In this document: one piece after another, positions 23,541 to 33,611 of the stretch
Numbering within the stretch: the first letter of the stretch is position 1
Layout: every line of letters starts with the position of its first letter
DNA from: Brachypodius melanocephalos
Lineage: Eukaryota > Chordata > Aves > Passeriformes > Pycnonotidae
Assembly: GCA_013398615.1 (NCBI GenBank)
Contig: VZSR01003022.1
Span: forward strand, 271,194 to 335,193
Direction: 5' to 3'
Length of the DNA: 64,000 nt
Notes under the pieces: model-generated
The model's database searches: none
Seen by the model: only the letters and a program-made list of their open reading frames with translations
Told to the model about the DNA's origin: nothing
Program-made: the position numbers and the translations under genes

Positions 23541-24539
23541 CCCCACGCCAGGCTCAGTCTGGAGCCCAAATGAAGATCCTGACTGTTTCTGTAGCTGCTG
23601 GGAGAATCAGCCTTTGATTTGCACCATGAAATCTCCAGGAGGGGATGGAGAGCACCTGGAGCTCACCTGGAGGCAGACTGGGGATTCAGTTCAGAATGAC
23701 AATCATCCTGTGAGCCCAAATTCACAGGGAATTCATCCACACTCAGGCAAGCCCCAGGAACTGAATCCAAAGCAGTTTCCAAGGTGCCATTTGGAGTCAC
23801 TGGGAAAAACGACTTTCAGAGGGGAACATGAAGGAAGCTCACCCTTTAAAAGGGTTCTTCAATGCCTCAGCAAAGCTGCCTGCAAGTTTTTTGAAGATTT
23901 GATTAGAAAACACCAATTAATCTGTTTCATCAAAACCCAACTTTTCCTGGGAAAGCATCTGTTTTGATGTTGAGGTTTCTTTTCTCCCTCTCTCTTTTTT
24001 TTTTTTTTTTTTTAATTTAGAAAAAAAGAGAGACAGAAGTTATAAGCAAAGAAAGAATCCCGCTTTTTGGTTTAAAATTACTTTGAAATTTAAGCTAATT
24101 GCAGTCAAATAAATCTTTTAAAAATAAGAAACATTCCAAACCAGGATGGAACATGACCTTTCTGGGGATTTGCATCTTCAGAAGGAAAAGTGCACTTCTG
24201 GAGCTCTCATCTGTTTTGTGGGTAAAAGAAAAAAAGGAGCTGTATACATATTATTATTTTAAAGTATTCTTAGTAAGAGAGTAAAAATCCAAGTCTGTTT
24301 GGTGTCTCTGGCATCCCCAAGCCCCTTTGGGGGAGGGATGAACCCTCTGGGGCTCAGCTCCGTGCCCGATGGGCTCTGTTATCTCCGAGGACCGGGAGAC
24401 ACCCACCTTCACCTTGGATCCCAACTCCCCGAGTTCCCAGTGACATGCAGAGCGTGTCTGCCGGAGTTCAGAGATCCCAATAAACAAACAGACAAATAAA
24501 CACGGCACGGCCCCACCTCCCCTTCCCTCAGCCCTCCAA
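23541..24539. other. Unique non-coding stretch with poly(T)
   Basis: A pyrimidine run leading into a long T tract lies at about 23983-24014. The rest is unique, AT-rich from 24015 to 24280, without a recognised gene. Confidence 0.4.
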
Positions 24540-24870
24540 ACGCTGCTCCGCAGAGATAAGCCCCCGGCATTTTCCCTCCCAGCCTCCAATCAGCCATTAT
24601 CATAAAAAAGTGCACAGCATCTATCAGCCGTGCAGCTCGGTGATTTATGTTCAAAGTTAGGATTATCTATTCTGCTCAAATCCCTTCAAACAGGAAACTG
24701 GATAAAAGAGAGCCGCACTGCGCAGATAAAATTGGAATACGGGTTCGTGCAGCAGAATGACGGGCGGGTTTTTATCTCCGGGCGGCTCCAACCACCTCAT
24801 TTTGTCAGGAACTGTTCATTATCCGCAGCCGGGGACTCGCACGGTGACCTCAGTGACATTCTGGCATCTT
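24540..24870. promoter_or_regulatory. Candidate regulatory element rich in GATA words
   Basis: AGATAAGCC, CCATTATCATAAAAAA, CATCTATCAGCC, GGATTATCTATTCTG, GGATAAAAG, CAGATAAAATTGG, TTTTATCTCC and CATTATCCGC occur within about 300 bp, giving many GATA/TATC cores on both strands along with several CpGs. The density suggests an enhancer, possibly GATA-bound; the motif is short, so chance is a real alternative. Confidence 0.33.
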
Positions 24871-24928
24871 CTGCCTCTGCTCTGTGCGGGGCAGGGCTTG
24901 GGGAGCTCCCGAGCAGAGCTGGGCAAGG

Positions 24929-25028
24929 NNNNNNNNNNNNNNNNNNNNNNNNNNNNNNNNNNNNNNNNNNNNNNNNNNNNNNNNNNNNNNNNNNNNNNNN
25001 NNNNNNNNNNNNNNNNNNNNNNNNNNNN
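24929..25028. other. Assembly gap of 100 N
   Basis: Exactly 100 Ns, the usual placeholder for a gap of unknown size. The sequence on its right edge is an 11-bp tandem array, so a repeat expansion probably broke the assembly. Confidence 0.97.
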
Positions 25029-25083
25029 GAATAACCCGGGAATAACCCGGCAAGGAGTTGGCAATAACCCAGCGGTAACGGGG
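25029..25083. repeat. 11-bp array at the gap edge
   Basis: Five consecutive 11-mers can be laid in phase: GAATAACCCGG twice, then CAAGGAGTTGG, CAATAACCCAG and CGGTAACGGGG. The first two are identical, and divergence grows away from the gap, as expected at the decaying edge of a larger array hidden in the Ns. Confidence 0.75.
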
Positions 25084-25236
25084 CACCAAAGCCCGAAATC
25101 AGCCATGGGCACGGGGCCAGGCAGGGCATTGCCCCCGGGCATCTCCACACTGATGGGCACCTCTGCCCCGAATGCCCCTGAACTGATGCCCTCAGCTCAC
25201 TAAAAGGAGTGCAAAAATATAAATCTGTTGAGACAA

Positions 25237-25373
25237 TGCACAAATAAACACCAACCCCAGCTGAAACAAATGCCAACATGAGCTGAAATAAACACCACCC
25301 TGAACTGAAAGAAATATAATCCCATCCTGAACTGAAATAAATCTCATCCTCAGCTGAAACAAATGCCAAGCCA
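25237..25373. repeat. 22-bp minisatellite, about five copies
   Basis: AGCTGAAACAAATGCCAACA-type units begin at 25259, 25281, 25303, 25330 and 25352. One is 27 bp and the others 22 bp. A more degenerate unit precedes 25259. The translated frames on the minus strand are periodic and not genes. Confidence 0.85.
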
Positions 25374-25439
25374 AGCCGGCCAATTTGTCAAACAGAAAAA
25401 TAAGTTTCCAGCGTCGGCTCCTTTTGACCACACCTTTTC

Positions 25440-25620
25440 CAGCATGGCGGGACTCAGCATTCAGTGATTTATTGCCTCCCTCCAACGAGTAACTTCTCTA
25501 TCCTGTAACCATTACACTTCATCTCTCTTTATTGTGCTTAATTAGCCGCAATTATTGCTGGCACAGTAATGAGGCTGGAGGAGCGAAGGTGGAATGCTCT
25601 GTGACACAGTGGGGCCCTTG
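25440..25620. promoter_or_regulatory. Candidate conserved non-coding element
   Basis: AGTGATTTATTGCC, TAACCATTACACTTC, GCTTAATTAGCCGCAATTATTG and CAGTAATGAGG lie within about 130 bp. TTAATTAG at 25538-25545 and CAATTATTG are homeodomain-type words. It is a unique-sequence island between two tandem arrays. Confidence 0.32.
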
Positions 25621-25849
25621 TGACAGGACGGGCACTCAGAGCCCTGCACAAAGGCACTTTGGTGGCTGTGACCCACTGCCCACACAGCCCGGCTGGGCAC
25701 GGGCACCTCGGGGGGCTCTGGGGAGCAGAGAGAGCCAGGAAGGACAGATGAGCCCTCTGAGAGGAAAGGAGGGAGCAAGGAGGAACATCCAGCGGGATCT
25801 GGGATAGGGCGTCCTGCAGCCTGCACAGCACCACGGCTGGTTGACAAAT

Positions 25850-26136
25850 TTACTGAGATTTTATTGAGGTATTACTGGGATATTACTGGGATATTACTGG
25901 GATATTACTGAGGTATCACTGAGATATTACTGAGGTGTTACCGAGGTATTACTGAGGTATTACAGGGATATTACTGGGATATTACTGAGATATTACTGGG
26001 ATATTACGGAGATATTAATGAGCTATTACTGAGATATTACTGGGATATTACTGAGGTATAAACGAGATATTACTGAGATATTACTGAGATATTATTGAGA
26101 TATTACTGGGATATTACTGAGATATTACTGGGATAT
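25850..26136. repeat. 11-bp AT-rich array, about 26 copies
   Basis: GATATTACTGG/GAGATATTACT units repeat in strict 11-bp phase for nearly 290 bp. Variation is concentrated at the same unit positions (GGG/GAG and ATAT/GTAT). The array has no CpG in most units, unlike the other 11-bp family members in the window. Confidence 0.96.
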
Positions 26137-26230
26137 GAACCTAATTTACCTGTTGAGACAGGAGCAGCCAGAAGGGGTGGGAAAATGCTGGGACACTTGA
26201 GGGGCTCAGGTGGGTTTCAGACCACATGAG

Positions 26231-26272
26231 GTTTTTGGGTTTTGGTTTTTTTTTTTTTTTTTCTTCCTTCTT
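26231..26272. repeat. T-rich simple sequence
   Basis: TTTTTGGGTTTTGG leads into about 17 Ts and then CTTCC words. It is a low-complexity pyrimidine run, possibly an A-tail read on the opposite strand, but no element is recognised beside it. Confidence 0.6.
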
Positions 26273-27940
26273 CCACACGTGGCTCAGACACTGAAGATCC
26301 ATAATTATTTTCAAAATATTTACATGACTTGAGTGCCTGCATGGGGGGTGTTGATGTTTTTGGGAATGTCCCAATTAACCACCTCCTGCTTGGTTTTCCC
26401 TTCTGGAAAACAGACCCAGGTGAGGTGAAATCCTTCTGATAACTGAGAGACACTGATTCTGTAGGGACATGGAGGTACCATGTCCAAAATGGGCTCTGAT
26501 CTGTCCTTCTGTGGAAGACCTTAGAGCCACCAGGAGAGGGACAAATGGCAGGCTGGGATCAGCACTGCTTTTGGCAGAGAAGGGAGAGTTGCTGCTGCAT
26601 CCTCCTCATCCTGGATCAGTGACAGAAGCCCATTCCTATTTATATTATTTACTAATGTTTTAAATATTAATAACTGACATTATTCTTTAACATTCGAAGT
26701 ATTTGAGACAGGATTCTGCTGAGTGAGGCAGTGAGACAGCCACCTCTGGGTGCATTAAGCTGGAAGGGCAAGCTGAGGGCAGGGGGTGCATGGCTTCTTG
26801 CACTGTTTTCCACTGGCAAGAAGCAAGCCCAGATCCAAGCAGAGCTGTTGCAGCTGGGGCTGCTCTCCTTTCCTCCAGGATGAGGAGCCCATCGGGATGG
26901 AGGAAGGAAAGGACCACAAAGACCTTTCCTCACCTTTCCTCACCTTTCCTCATTTACTCAGAGGCTTCACCTAAAGATTCAGAAAGGGCAGGAGATTAAT
27001 TGTACCGGCTGCCACCTCTGGAGTGTGTAACCACAGGCTTAGGGCCTTTCTGCTCTCTCTGTCTGAGCCTGGCAGAGCTTTGGGGGATTTACACTCTGCC
27101 AGCCCTGCACATCCTGGGTTTTTTTCTCCCCAGCCCTCCTTCACTCACTTCCCCTTGGTCATGGCTTTGATTCCTGCCTTCTGCAGAGCCAGCCCAGGGC
27201 TCAGCAGGAGCAGCTGGCATGGGGGAATTGTCCCAGAATCCCACCCCAAGGATTCCCAAGCGTGGCTTTGCCTTTGCTCCTGAGTTTTCCCACCCCCTGC
27301 TCGTGGTGTGGAGCCCAGGGCCAGGCAGGGTCAGGGTGACCAAGGGGGAGCAGCTGCCAAGGTTTGCTGACAGATCTCCAAATCTCTAATGGATCCACAG
27401 CTTTTTATCCTACTCTGGCCCCACAGTATGGCCTCTAAGGAGGAGCATGTGGGACCTTCCTGGACCTCTCCTGCACTTTAAGAGAGTTGGAAAGGAGGAA
27501 AAATGAAGCCTGGAGCATCCAAAAGAGATTTTTTTTTCCCAAACGTGGGAAAAATCAACTGGGTACCAGAGCCCCGCAGGGTTGCCTGTCCTTGGTACAT
27601 TTTAGGGTTTGAGACTTGGTCCCAGCAGGGAGGCAGAAGGCCAAGGCCCCTGAGCTCTTGTTCTTTCACACGAAATGGGGCTTTGAGCTGTGTCAAAAGG
27701 CTGCAGGAATTGTTCTTTCTGGGCTCTCTGGTGTCCCGGGATGTGGAGTGTTCCAGAGGGGCAGAGCAGCGCTGCTCCAGAAACACAAACTTCAAAGCCC
27801 TGCTCTGCAATGGGCTGAGGTGCTGATTTGAAAATATTTCCCCAACATGTTTTGCATCTGGAGAAACCCAGCACTGGAGAGAGGAGCAGGAGGGCACTCC
27901 CATGCAGAGGAACATCTGCACATGTGCTAGCAGAGCCCCG
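26273..27940. other. Unique non-coding stretch
   Basis: A three-copy CCTTTCCTCA decamer lies at 26926-26955. No other array, CR1 or gene recognised. Confidence 0.4.
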
Positions 27941-28205
27941 GAATCATGGAATTACAGAATATCCTGGGCTGGGAGGACCCACAGGGATCACCCAGTGCAG
28001 CTCCTGTCCCTGCCCAGACCCCCCAACAATCCCACCCTGGGCATCCCTGGAGCACTGTCCAAATGCTCCTGGAGCTCTGGAGCTGTGCCCATTCCCTGGA
28101 GAGCCTGGGCAGTGCCAGCACCCTCCGAGGGAAGAACATTTCCCTAGAATCCAACCTAAATCCGTCCTGACCCAGCTCCAGCTGTTTCTTGGGTCCTGTC
28201 ACTGA
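27941..28205 (-). mobile_element. CR1 LINE 3' fragment, reverse orientation
   Basis: It opens at the element's 3' terminus with GGAATCATGGAATTACAGAA then TGGGCTGGGAGGACC, GGGATCACCCAGTGCAGCTC, CCTGGAGCACTGTCC and CCTGGAGAGCCTGGGCAGTG. This is the reverse complement of the order seen in plus-strand CR1 tails. It continues to about 28205 with CCAGCTCCAGCTGTTTCTTGG-like words. It ends about 290 bp before the telomere-like block. Confidence 0.85.
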
Positions 28206-28494
28206 CACACAGAGAGGAAAGATCAGTGTCCACCACTCCCACCACTAGGAAAGAGTTCTTTGGAAACACAAGTTTGGAAAAATCGTACTGATTTCAATTC
28301 TTCAAAAGCCATTTTCAGTCATGGACAGAAAGGAAATAAACCCCACCTGCCTTCTACAATATCAAAAAGAATTTACTGTTGCACCTCTCCCCATATTCCA
28401 TGATCATCAATCCAAACACTCCTCCAATAGTGGTTTATTCTGTTTGTTTGATTGTTTTTCCCAGAGTAAAAAAAGATATTTACAAATCCATCCT
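28206..28494. other. Unique AT-rich stretch left of the telomere-like block
   Basis: No repeat or gene recognised. It ends in an A-rich run (28468-28475) and then passes directly into the perfect telomere units with no gap. Confidence 0.4.
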
Positions 28495-28557
28495 CCTAAC
28501 CCTAACCCTAACCCTAACCCTAACCCTAACCCTAACCCTAACCCTAACCCTAACCCT
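28495..28557 (-). repeat. Perfect interstitial telomere repeat
   Basis: CCTAA followed by nine uninterrupted CCCTAA units (28500-28553) and a partial CCCT. The G-rich TTAGGG strand is the minus strand. Nine perfect units inside unique DNA, with no gap on either side, form a genuine interstitial telomeric sequence or a scaffold misjoin at a former chromosome end. Confidence 0.97.
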
Positions 28558-28774
28558 GACCTACCTTGCCCTACCATACCCTACACTACCCTACCCTACA
28601 TTGTCCTACCTTACACTATCTTGTTCTTCCATTCCCTACCCTACTCTACACCACCCTAACCTACCCTACTCTAACCTAAGGCTAACCCCAACCCTAAAGC
28701 AAACCCCAACTCTAACGCTAACCCCAAACCTAACCCTAACTCTAACTGTAACTCTAAGCCCTAACCCTAACCCC
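28558..28774 (-). repeat. Degenerate telomere-like repeat
   Basis: Continuation of the perfect block. First come pentamer-like CCTAC variants (about 28560-28670, CCCTACC, ACCCTACAC, CCTACTCTA), then CTAACC/CCAACC/TCTAAC variants, and a last pair of CCCTAACCCTAACCCC units ending at about 28774. Divergence increases from left to right apart from the last two units. Confidence 0.9.
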
Positions 28775-29389
28775 AGAGGCAGGGAGGAGCTGGGAAGGCT
28801 TCTCCAGGTTCTTTGGTCAGAGCTCCTGAAATGTTTAGAGCAGATTTCAGCTCAGGCACCTCCTCCCAGGACTGTAGAGCCCCCAGAATGTTCAGAGACA
28901 GTTCATCAAATATCTGAAATGGGAGGGCAGCGTTTTACATTTATTGCCATGCCCAGGTGTAGTTTTTATCCCTCTGGCTGTTACCTGATGCATTTGATCT
29001 TTCTGTTTCATGCCCACTTCCTCCATTAACCCCTTCACTTCCGTGGGCTCAGAACAGGGAGCAGCTTTGATAAAAGCACACATCACTCGACCTCCCTTCC
29101 TCACAGCTTTCACTTGAAAGGGGCACGGCAGAGGTGTTTGCCATCGTGTTTAAAGTGCCTTCCCCACCCCATCAATCTGCGTTTGCACGGAGCCTTTGAA
29201 AGCCTCAGATCGGGATCGCTTCCCTGAGCAGAAACTTTTCCAGCCACCCTCTGCTCCAGGAGGAGAGGCTGCAGCAGGAACAGCGGGGCCACTGTTGTGC
29301 TTTGCGTTTGCAGCCCTGCCACACAGCGTGCTGAGCCAGCCCTGCCATCCTCAGGGCTCCAGCCCATGCCCAAGGCCATCTGATATCCC
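28775..29389. other. Unique non-coding stretch
   Basis: Nothing recognised. It begins GC-rich directly after the telomere-like block. Confidence 0.35.
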
Positions 29390-29560
29390 TGCAGGACTGT
29401 CAGGAAGCAGAGTAATTAATAGTTGTAGGATGTTCTGTGAGCCTTGAAAGGCGAAAAAGCAGAATATCTGTCTTCTTGTGGCTAATTCACTATGACTACC
29501 CGGTTCCTTGCAAATGTGTTGGTATTTATTTAATCAGATGGAATAAGACAGGAGGAAACC
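29390..29560. promoter_or_regulatory. Candidate conserved non-coding element
   Basis: AGTAATTAATAG, GGCTAATTCAC, TTGCAAATG and GTATTTATTTAATCAG occur within 160 bp. The combination of TAAT and ATTTA words without repeat signature suggests regulatory sequence. Confidence 0.25.
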
Positions 29561-29869
29561 ACGGGGGGATATTTGCTGCTATTTGCTGTTATTAAGAAAT
29601 CCCACAGGCTGGAGCAGGAGCCACCAGGAGAGACCCCACACACCGTGGGCTTCAGCTGAGTTAGCCCTGAGCTGGGGGCCCACATGGTGCCCACGGGGGG
29701 TGGGTTTGTGTCCCCAGCAGCCCCAATTCCACAGGGCAGCCCCAGAACACTCCCTGAGTCTCCCCCATCCCACTGGAATCACCTTCCATTTATTCCTCAT
29801 ATCCCCTTTGATGCTTTCTTATGAGTTTGCTTTTGCCCTCCTCTCTCTCTTTTTCCCTTCTCCTTTTTA

Positions 29870-30350
29870 AGACATTCCTCTAATATTTTCTTGGCTGCTA
29901 GAAATTTATGGAGGCCTCTCAATGTTGTAAAACCTTTGAGGAGTGGGCTGGGAATTGTTCCATGCGTGTTCCCAGACAATACAAGGAAATGCAAGGTATT
30001 TCTCCAGTCTGGCCATAATATTCCACCTTGAAAATTCCATTTCCCCAGTAAAACTGCAGCCTGGGCTCCTACTGCTGCCAGATGATATGGAGGGGAGCTT
30101 GTGTTAAGTTGTTGATGTTTATTAAAGGGAGGAAACTTTCAGATTGGTGCTGGTTAAATTCATCTGGAAGCAACAAAAGAGCGTGATGGAGATAAACCTG
30201 TCCATCACACAGAGTCACCAACAGAATTTATTAAGACTTAACACCCCTGCATTACACTCAAACTCTGTATCTCGTTGTTGTTTTCTTTCTGACCTCCTGT
30301 AAACTGGACTAAGTAATAAATCCATGTGTCATATCAGCTTTTCCTTCCTC
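29870..30350. promoter_or_regulatory. Candidate conserved non-coding element
   Basis: AT-leaning unique block with GCCATAATATTCC, CAGATGATATGG (an E-box CAGATG), GATGTTTATTAAAG, GGTTAAATTCATC, TTTATTAAGACTTAAC and AAGTAATAAATCC. GC-rich minisatellite sequence follows immediately to the right. Confidence 0.27.
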
Positions 30351-30519
30351 AGTGATTCTGCACCGGATCCGAGCCCCTCTAACCCCGTTTGGCAACAGGG
30401 GGCAGGCAGCAGCAGCAGCTCGGCTGGCAGTTCATTATTTCCCAGCATCGAGATGGTCCAGGGGTAACATCACCTGGAGAAGCGCTGGGCTTGCCTCCCT
30501 CAGAGCACAGAGAGCAGCA

Positions 30520-30750
30520 GAGCATCCCAGGAGCATCCCAGGAGCATCCCAGGAGCATCCCAGGAGCATCCCAGGAGCATCCCAGGGCTTTCCCAAGAGC
30601 ATTCCAGGGCTTTCCCAGGAGCACTCCAGGAGCAGCCCAGGAGCATCCCAGGAGCATCCCGGGAGCACCCCAGGAGTATCCCAGGAGCATCCCAGGAACA
30701 TCCCAGGGCTTTCCCAGGAGCATCCCAGGAGCACCCCAGGGCTTTCCCAG
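30520..30750. repeat. 11-bp minisatellite, 21 units in exact phase
   Basis: 231 bp divide into 21 units of 11 bp with no phase slip. Two unit types are present: GAGCATCCCAG (with single-base variants) and GGCTTTCCCAG. The second type occurs at units 7, 9, 18 and 21. Because 11 is not a multiple of three, all frames give 11-residue periodic peptides; the resulting 151-codon open frame is a by-product. Confidence 0.97.
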
Positions 30751-31589
30751 GAGGGCAGGGATTGTTCTGCTCTAAACCCCCAGAGAAATCACTGCATTAA
30801 CAAGTGACATCAGTCCATGGCCTTGAATTCTGCTCCTTCCTCTTGCTCCACAAAGCTGATGACCAAAATCCCCCTTTGAAGGGTGGCACAAGCAGCTCTG
30901 GGCTCTGGGGACCCTCAGGTGACCCCAGATTGGAACAGGAGTGACCCTGAGGTGTTGGCACATGCAGGAGCCACATTTCCAGGGTGTTTCTCACTGTTGG
31001 CAGGAGATGTCCACGGACAAGCCAAAATCCAGACTCCAGGACAGAGCGTGTCTGTGGGCAGCACAGGCAGGGCTGGGGATGGGCTCTGGCTCCAGGGTGG
31101 TTTTTGGAAGCTGCAGGGTGTGAACATCAGGTGAGGGGTGGGAACACAAGGGCTGCTCTGACCAAAGCACCCCTTCAAAAGCTCACCCTGAACAAATCCT
31201 CCCTGTGCAGCAGCATGGTGGGGAGGAGAACCTGCTCCCTGCCAGAGGTGGGATCAATCTGAAACAATCAGGTGAAGGATTTTTCATTACCAAAATGTCA
31301 TAACCTTTTGAGAAACGGAGAAGAGGGATTTATTGACCCATTTTCAGTGACAGGAGTGCTCAGGGAATCCCTGCAGCCCAGCCACAGCCAGGCGTGGATC
31401 CTCCCAGTGCTCCAAGGGACCCAAGCAGAGCACTGGGAGCGGCAGGAGAAGGAGCTGATGCTGTGGAGGCACCCGGGATGCTCCTGGCTGGGGCTCAGAA
31501 ATGCAGATGCAGGGATTCGTGGAGCTCAGAGGGCTTTGGGAAGATGCTGACTCCAGGCTGTGGGGGTGAGAGGGGATTGAGGCTGGCAT
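30751..31589. other. Unique non-coding stretch
   Basis: Nothing recognised; GC-rich with overlapping open frames of unfamiliar translation. Confidence 0.35.
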
Positions 31590-31720
31590 CACTCCATCTC
31601 CTCCTAATTGCTTTTTATAAAATTCTGCACCTGCAGGATGAGGTGATTGATTAACGTGCTTCATAAATCCCAGGCAGTTCAGCAGCTACGACGTGGTTAC
31701 AATTTTCTTCATAAAGTTCC
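31590..31720. promoter_or_regulatory. Candidate conserved non-coding element
   Basis: CCTAATTGCTTTTTATAAAAT, CACCTGCAGG (E-box) and GTGATTGATTAACGTG (half HNF1-like, GATTAAC) lie in about 130 bp of unique sequence. Confidence 0.25.
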
Positions 31721-33499
31721 AGCCATGAAAAATAAAAGGGGTTTCCAAGGGAACCCAGGAGTTTCCACAAACGTAGTTGATTTGGTTGAATTCTTTTTCT
31801 AATGAAAACTTTCAAAATGAAACAAAATGATAAATGTTCATTTTTAAAGGCATCATTTTGGGGTTGTTCCCTAAATCTGGAAGGATTCTGCCTTTTCAGT
31901 CCTTTCTTTCTCCCTTCTTTTTCATCCTCTTTAAACCTATGTCTCTTTCAAGGACTGGAAAAATACCCAAGAACACTTTCCTCTTTTTTCCTTTTAAACT
32001 CTCCTCATTTTTGCAAGTGGAATATAAAATGAAAACCAAACCCAAAAACAAATGGAAAGGAGTCCAAACACAACTTTAAATAACAACAAAACCTGTCTTC
32101 CCTGGGATAATTAAACTCATCATCTTCTTTTAAATATTTAATTTAAAATAAATGGCCTTCCCCAAACAGATCTACATTTTGTGCTTAGTTGTTATCTGGC
32201 TCTGGATCTCAGAGGGAATTTGGAGGATGGACGTGGCTGTGTCCCCTCAGAAAGGGGGATCATCCATCCATGCACAGAGCTGTGGGATTCTGGTGAGTGG
32301 GGGTTCCCCAGAGTCAGGGGGAAGTGATCCAGTGCAGAGCTGACTCCAAGCACAAGATTGCTGCTGATGTGCACTGACCATCACCTGCTGCTGCCCTGGG
32401 CACAAACACATCCCTGAGCACCTGAGCCCGCCCTGCCTGTGAGAGGAGCTGGGTGAGGGCATTGAACAGGAGCACTGAACCCCAGACACCAACCCCAGCA
32501 GGAGCCGGGGCAGCAGGTGTTATCAGACTGCCAGTCCAAAGGGATGGACAGCCCAGGGCAGCCTCCACATCCTCCCCATGCTCCAGAAACCTTCATCCTG
32601 CAGGACCTTCGGCTGTGCCCATGTTTGTCCAGGAGATTTATTTTAAATATGAAAAATCTGTTCTACAAGAAAAAACTTAACAAACAAAATCATCCTTTTC
32701 CCCCCTCTGTGACAGTGTCTCCCTGAAGACAAATTTTTCAGTTTCTCATGCTTAAGAGTCCCAAGGAAGCTGTGGTTTAATAATAAATAATACAGTTTAC
32801 ACCTCAATATCAGCTTAATCCATGCAGAGGATTTTCATCAGTGCACAAGGGCTGCTGTCCTGCAAAAGGGTGGCACAAAAAGGTTCCCCAGTGCACCCGG
32901 AACCTGCAGGCTGACCCAGCCCTGCCCAGCCCCTCAGCAGAGCCCGGCCCCTCTCCACCACTCTGCCCCTTTTGCTGCTTCTCTCTCCCCTCTGATCCTG
33001 GTGGCACTGCAGGGATTCAGCAGAAATCCCAGCTGCCAGCTGCCACCCAATATTCCTGAGCAGATGAGTGGGTGCAGCTTGGCAGAGAAGTTCCCAGTTT
33101 GATCCAGCTGGCCCCATCCGTCTGTCCCTTAGGGGAAGCACAAAGCTGACACTGGAATATTCTGTGTGTCCTCGATGGTTTTCCCTCTCTCTCCATTTTC
33201 ATGGGTGCCATTGTGCAATCACTGCTATTTTTGTGCTGCTCTACAAAGGTTTCGTGGCCACATCAGAGCCTCAGCAGTTCATTGCTGGTGCCCACGTTCT
33301 CCCACAGCTCTGTTTGAAGGGAAGATCTCGGGGCAGATGGTAATTCTGAACAGCAGGAGCTAAAAGGGAGTTATTAGAGGATTGCACAAGCACATGGCTG
33401 TGGAGACAGGAAGGGCAAGGTGAATGCTCTAAAAAAACAGAGAACAATATAATTTTCCCCTTTGCACTGGGGGGGAACATTGATTTTATTCCCTGCTCT
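31721..33499. other. Unique non-coding stretch
   Basis: AT-rich from 31780 to 32150 (A- and T-runs, no tandem unit), then GC-richer. No gene or CR1 recognised. Confidence 0.35.
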
Positions 33500-33587
33500 G
33501 AAACACCCCTCACTTTTTCCGTCTGCACATAAATTGGATGAGAATTCTTCGCTGAAATGGAAACATTATTCTGGGAGTAATTTCTTC

Positions 33588-33611
33588 TTTATTATTATTA
33601 TTATTATTTGA
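33588..33611. repeat. (TTA)n microsatellite
   Basis: About seven TTA units in AT-rich sequence. It is short and perfect. Confidence 0.85.

Noticed and set aside
28379..29029. 216-codon plus-strand open frame
   Set aside because: Most of it is the telomere-like repeat, read as leucine-threonine and similar dipeptides. No known product.
30352..30807. 151-codon plus-strand frame and overlapping frames on both strands
   Set aside because: Periodic 11-residue peptide produced by the 11-bp array in every phase.
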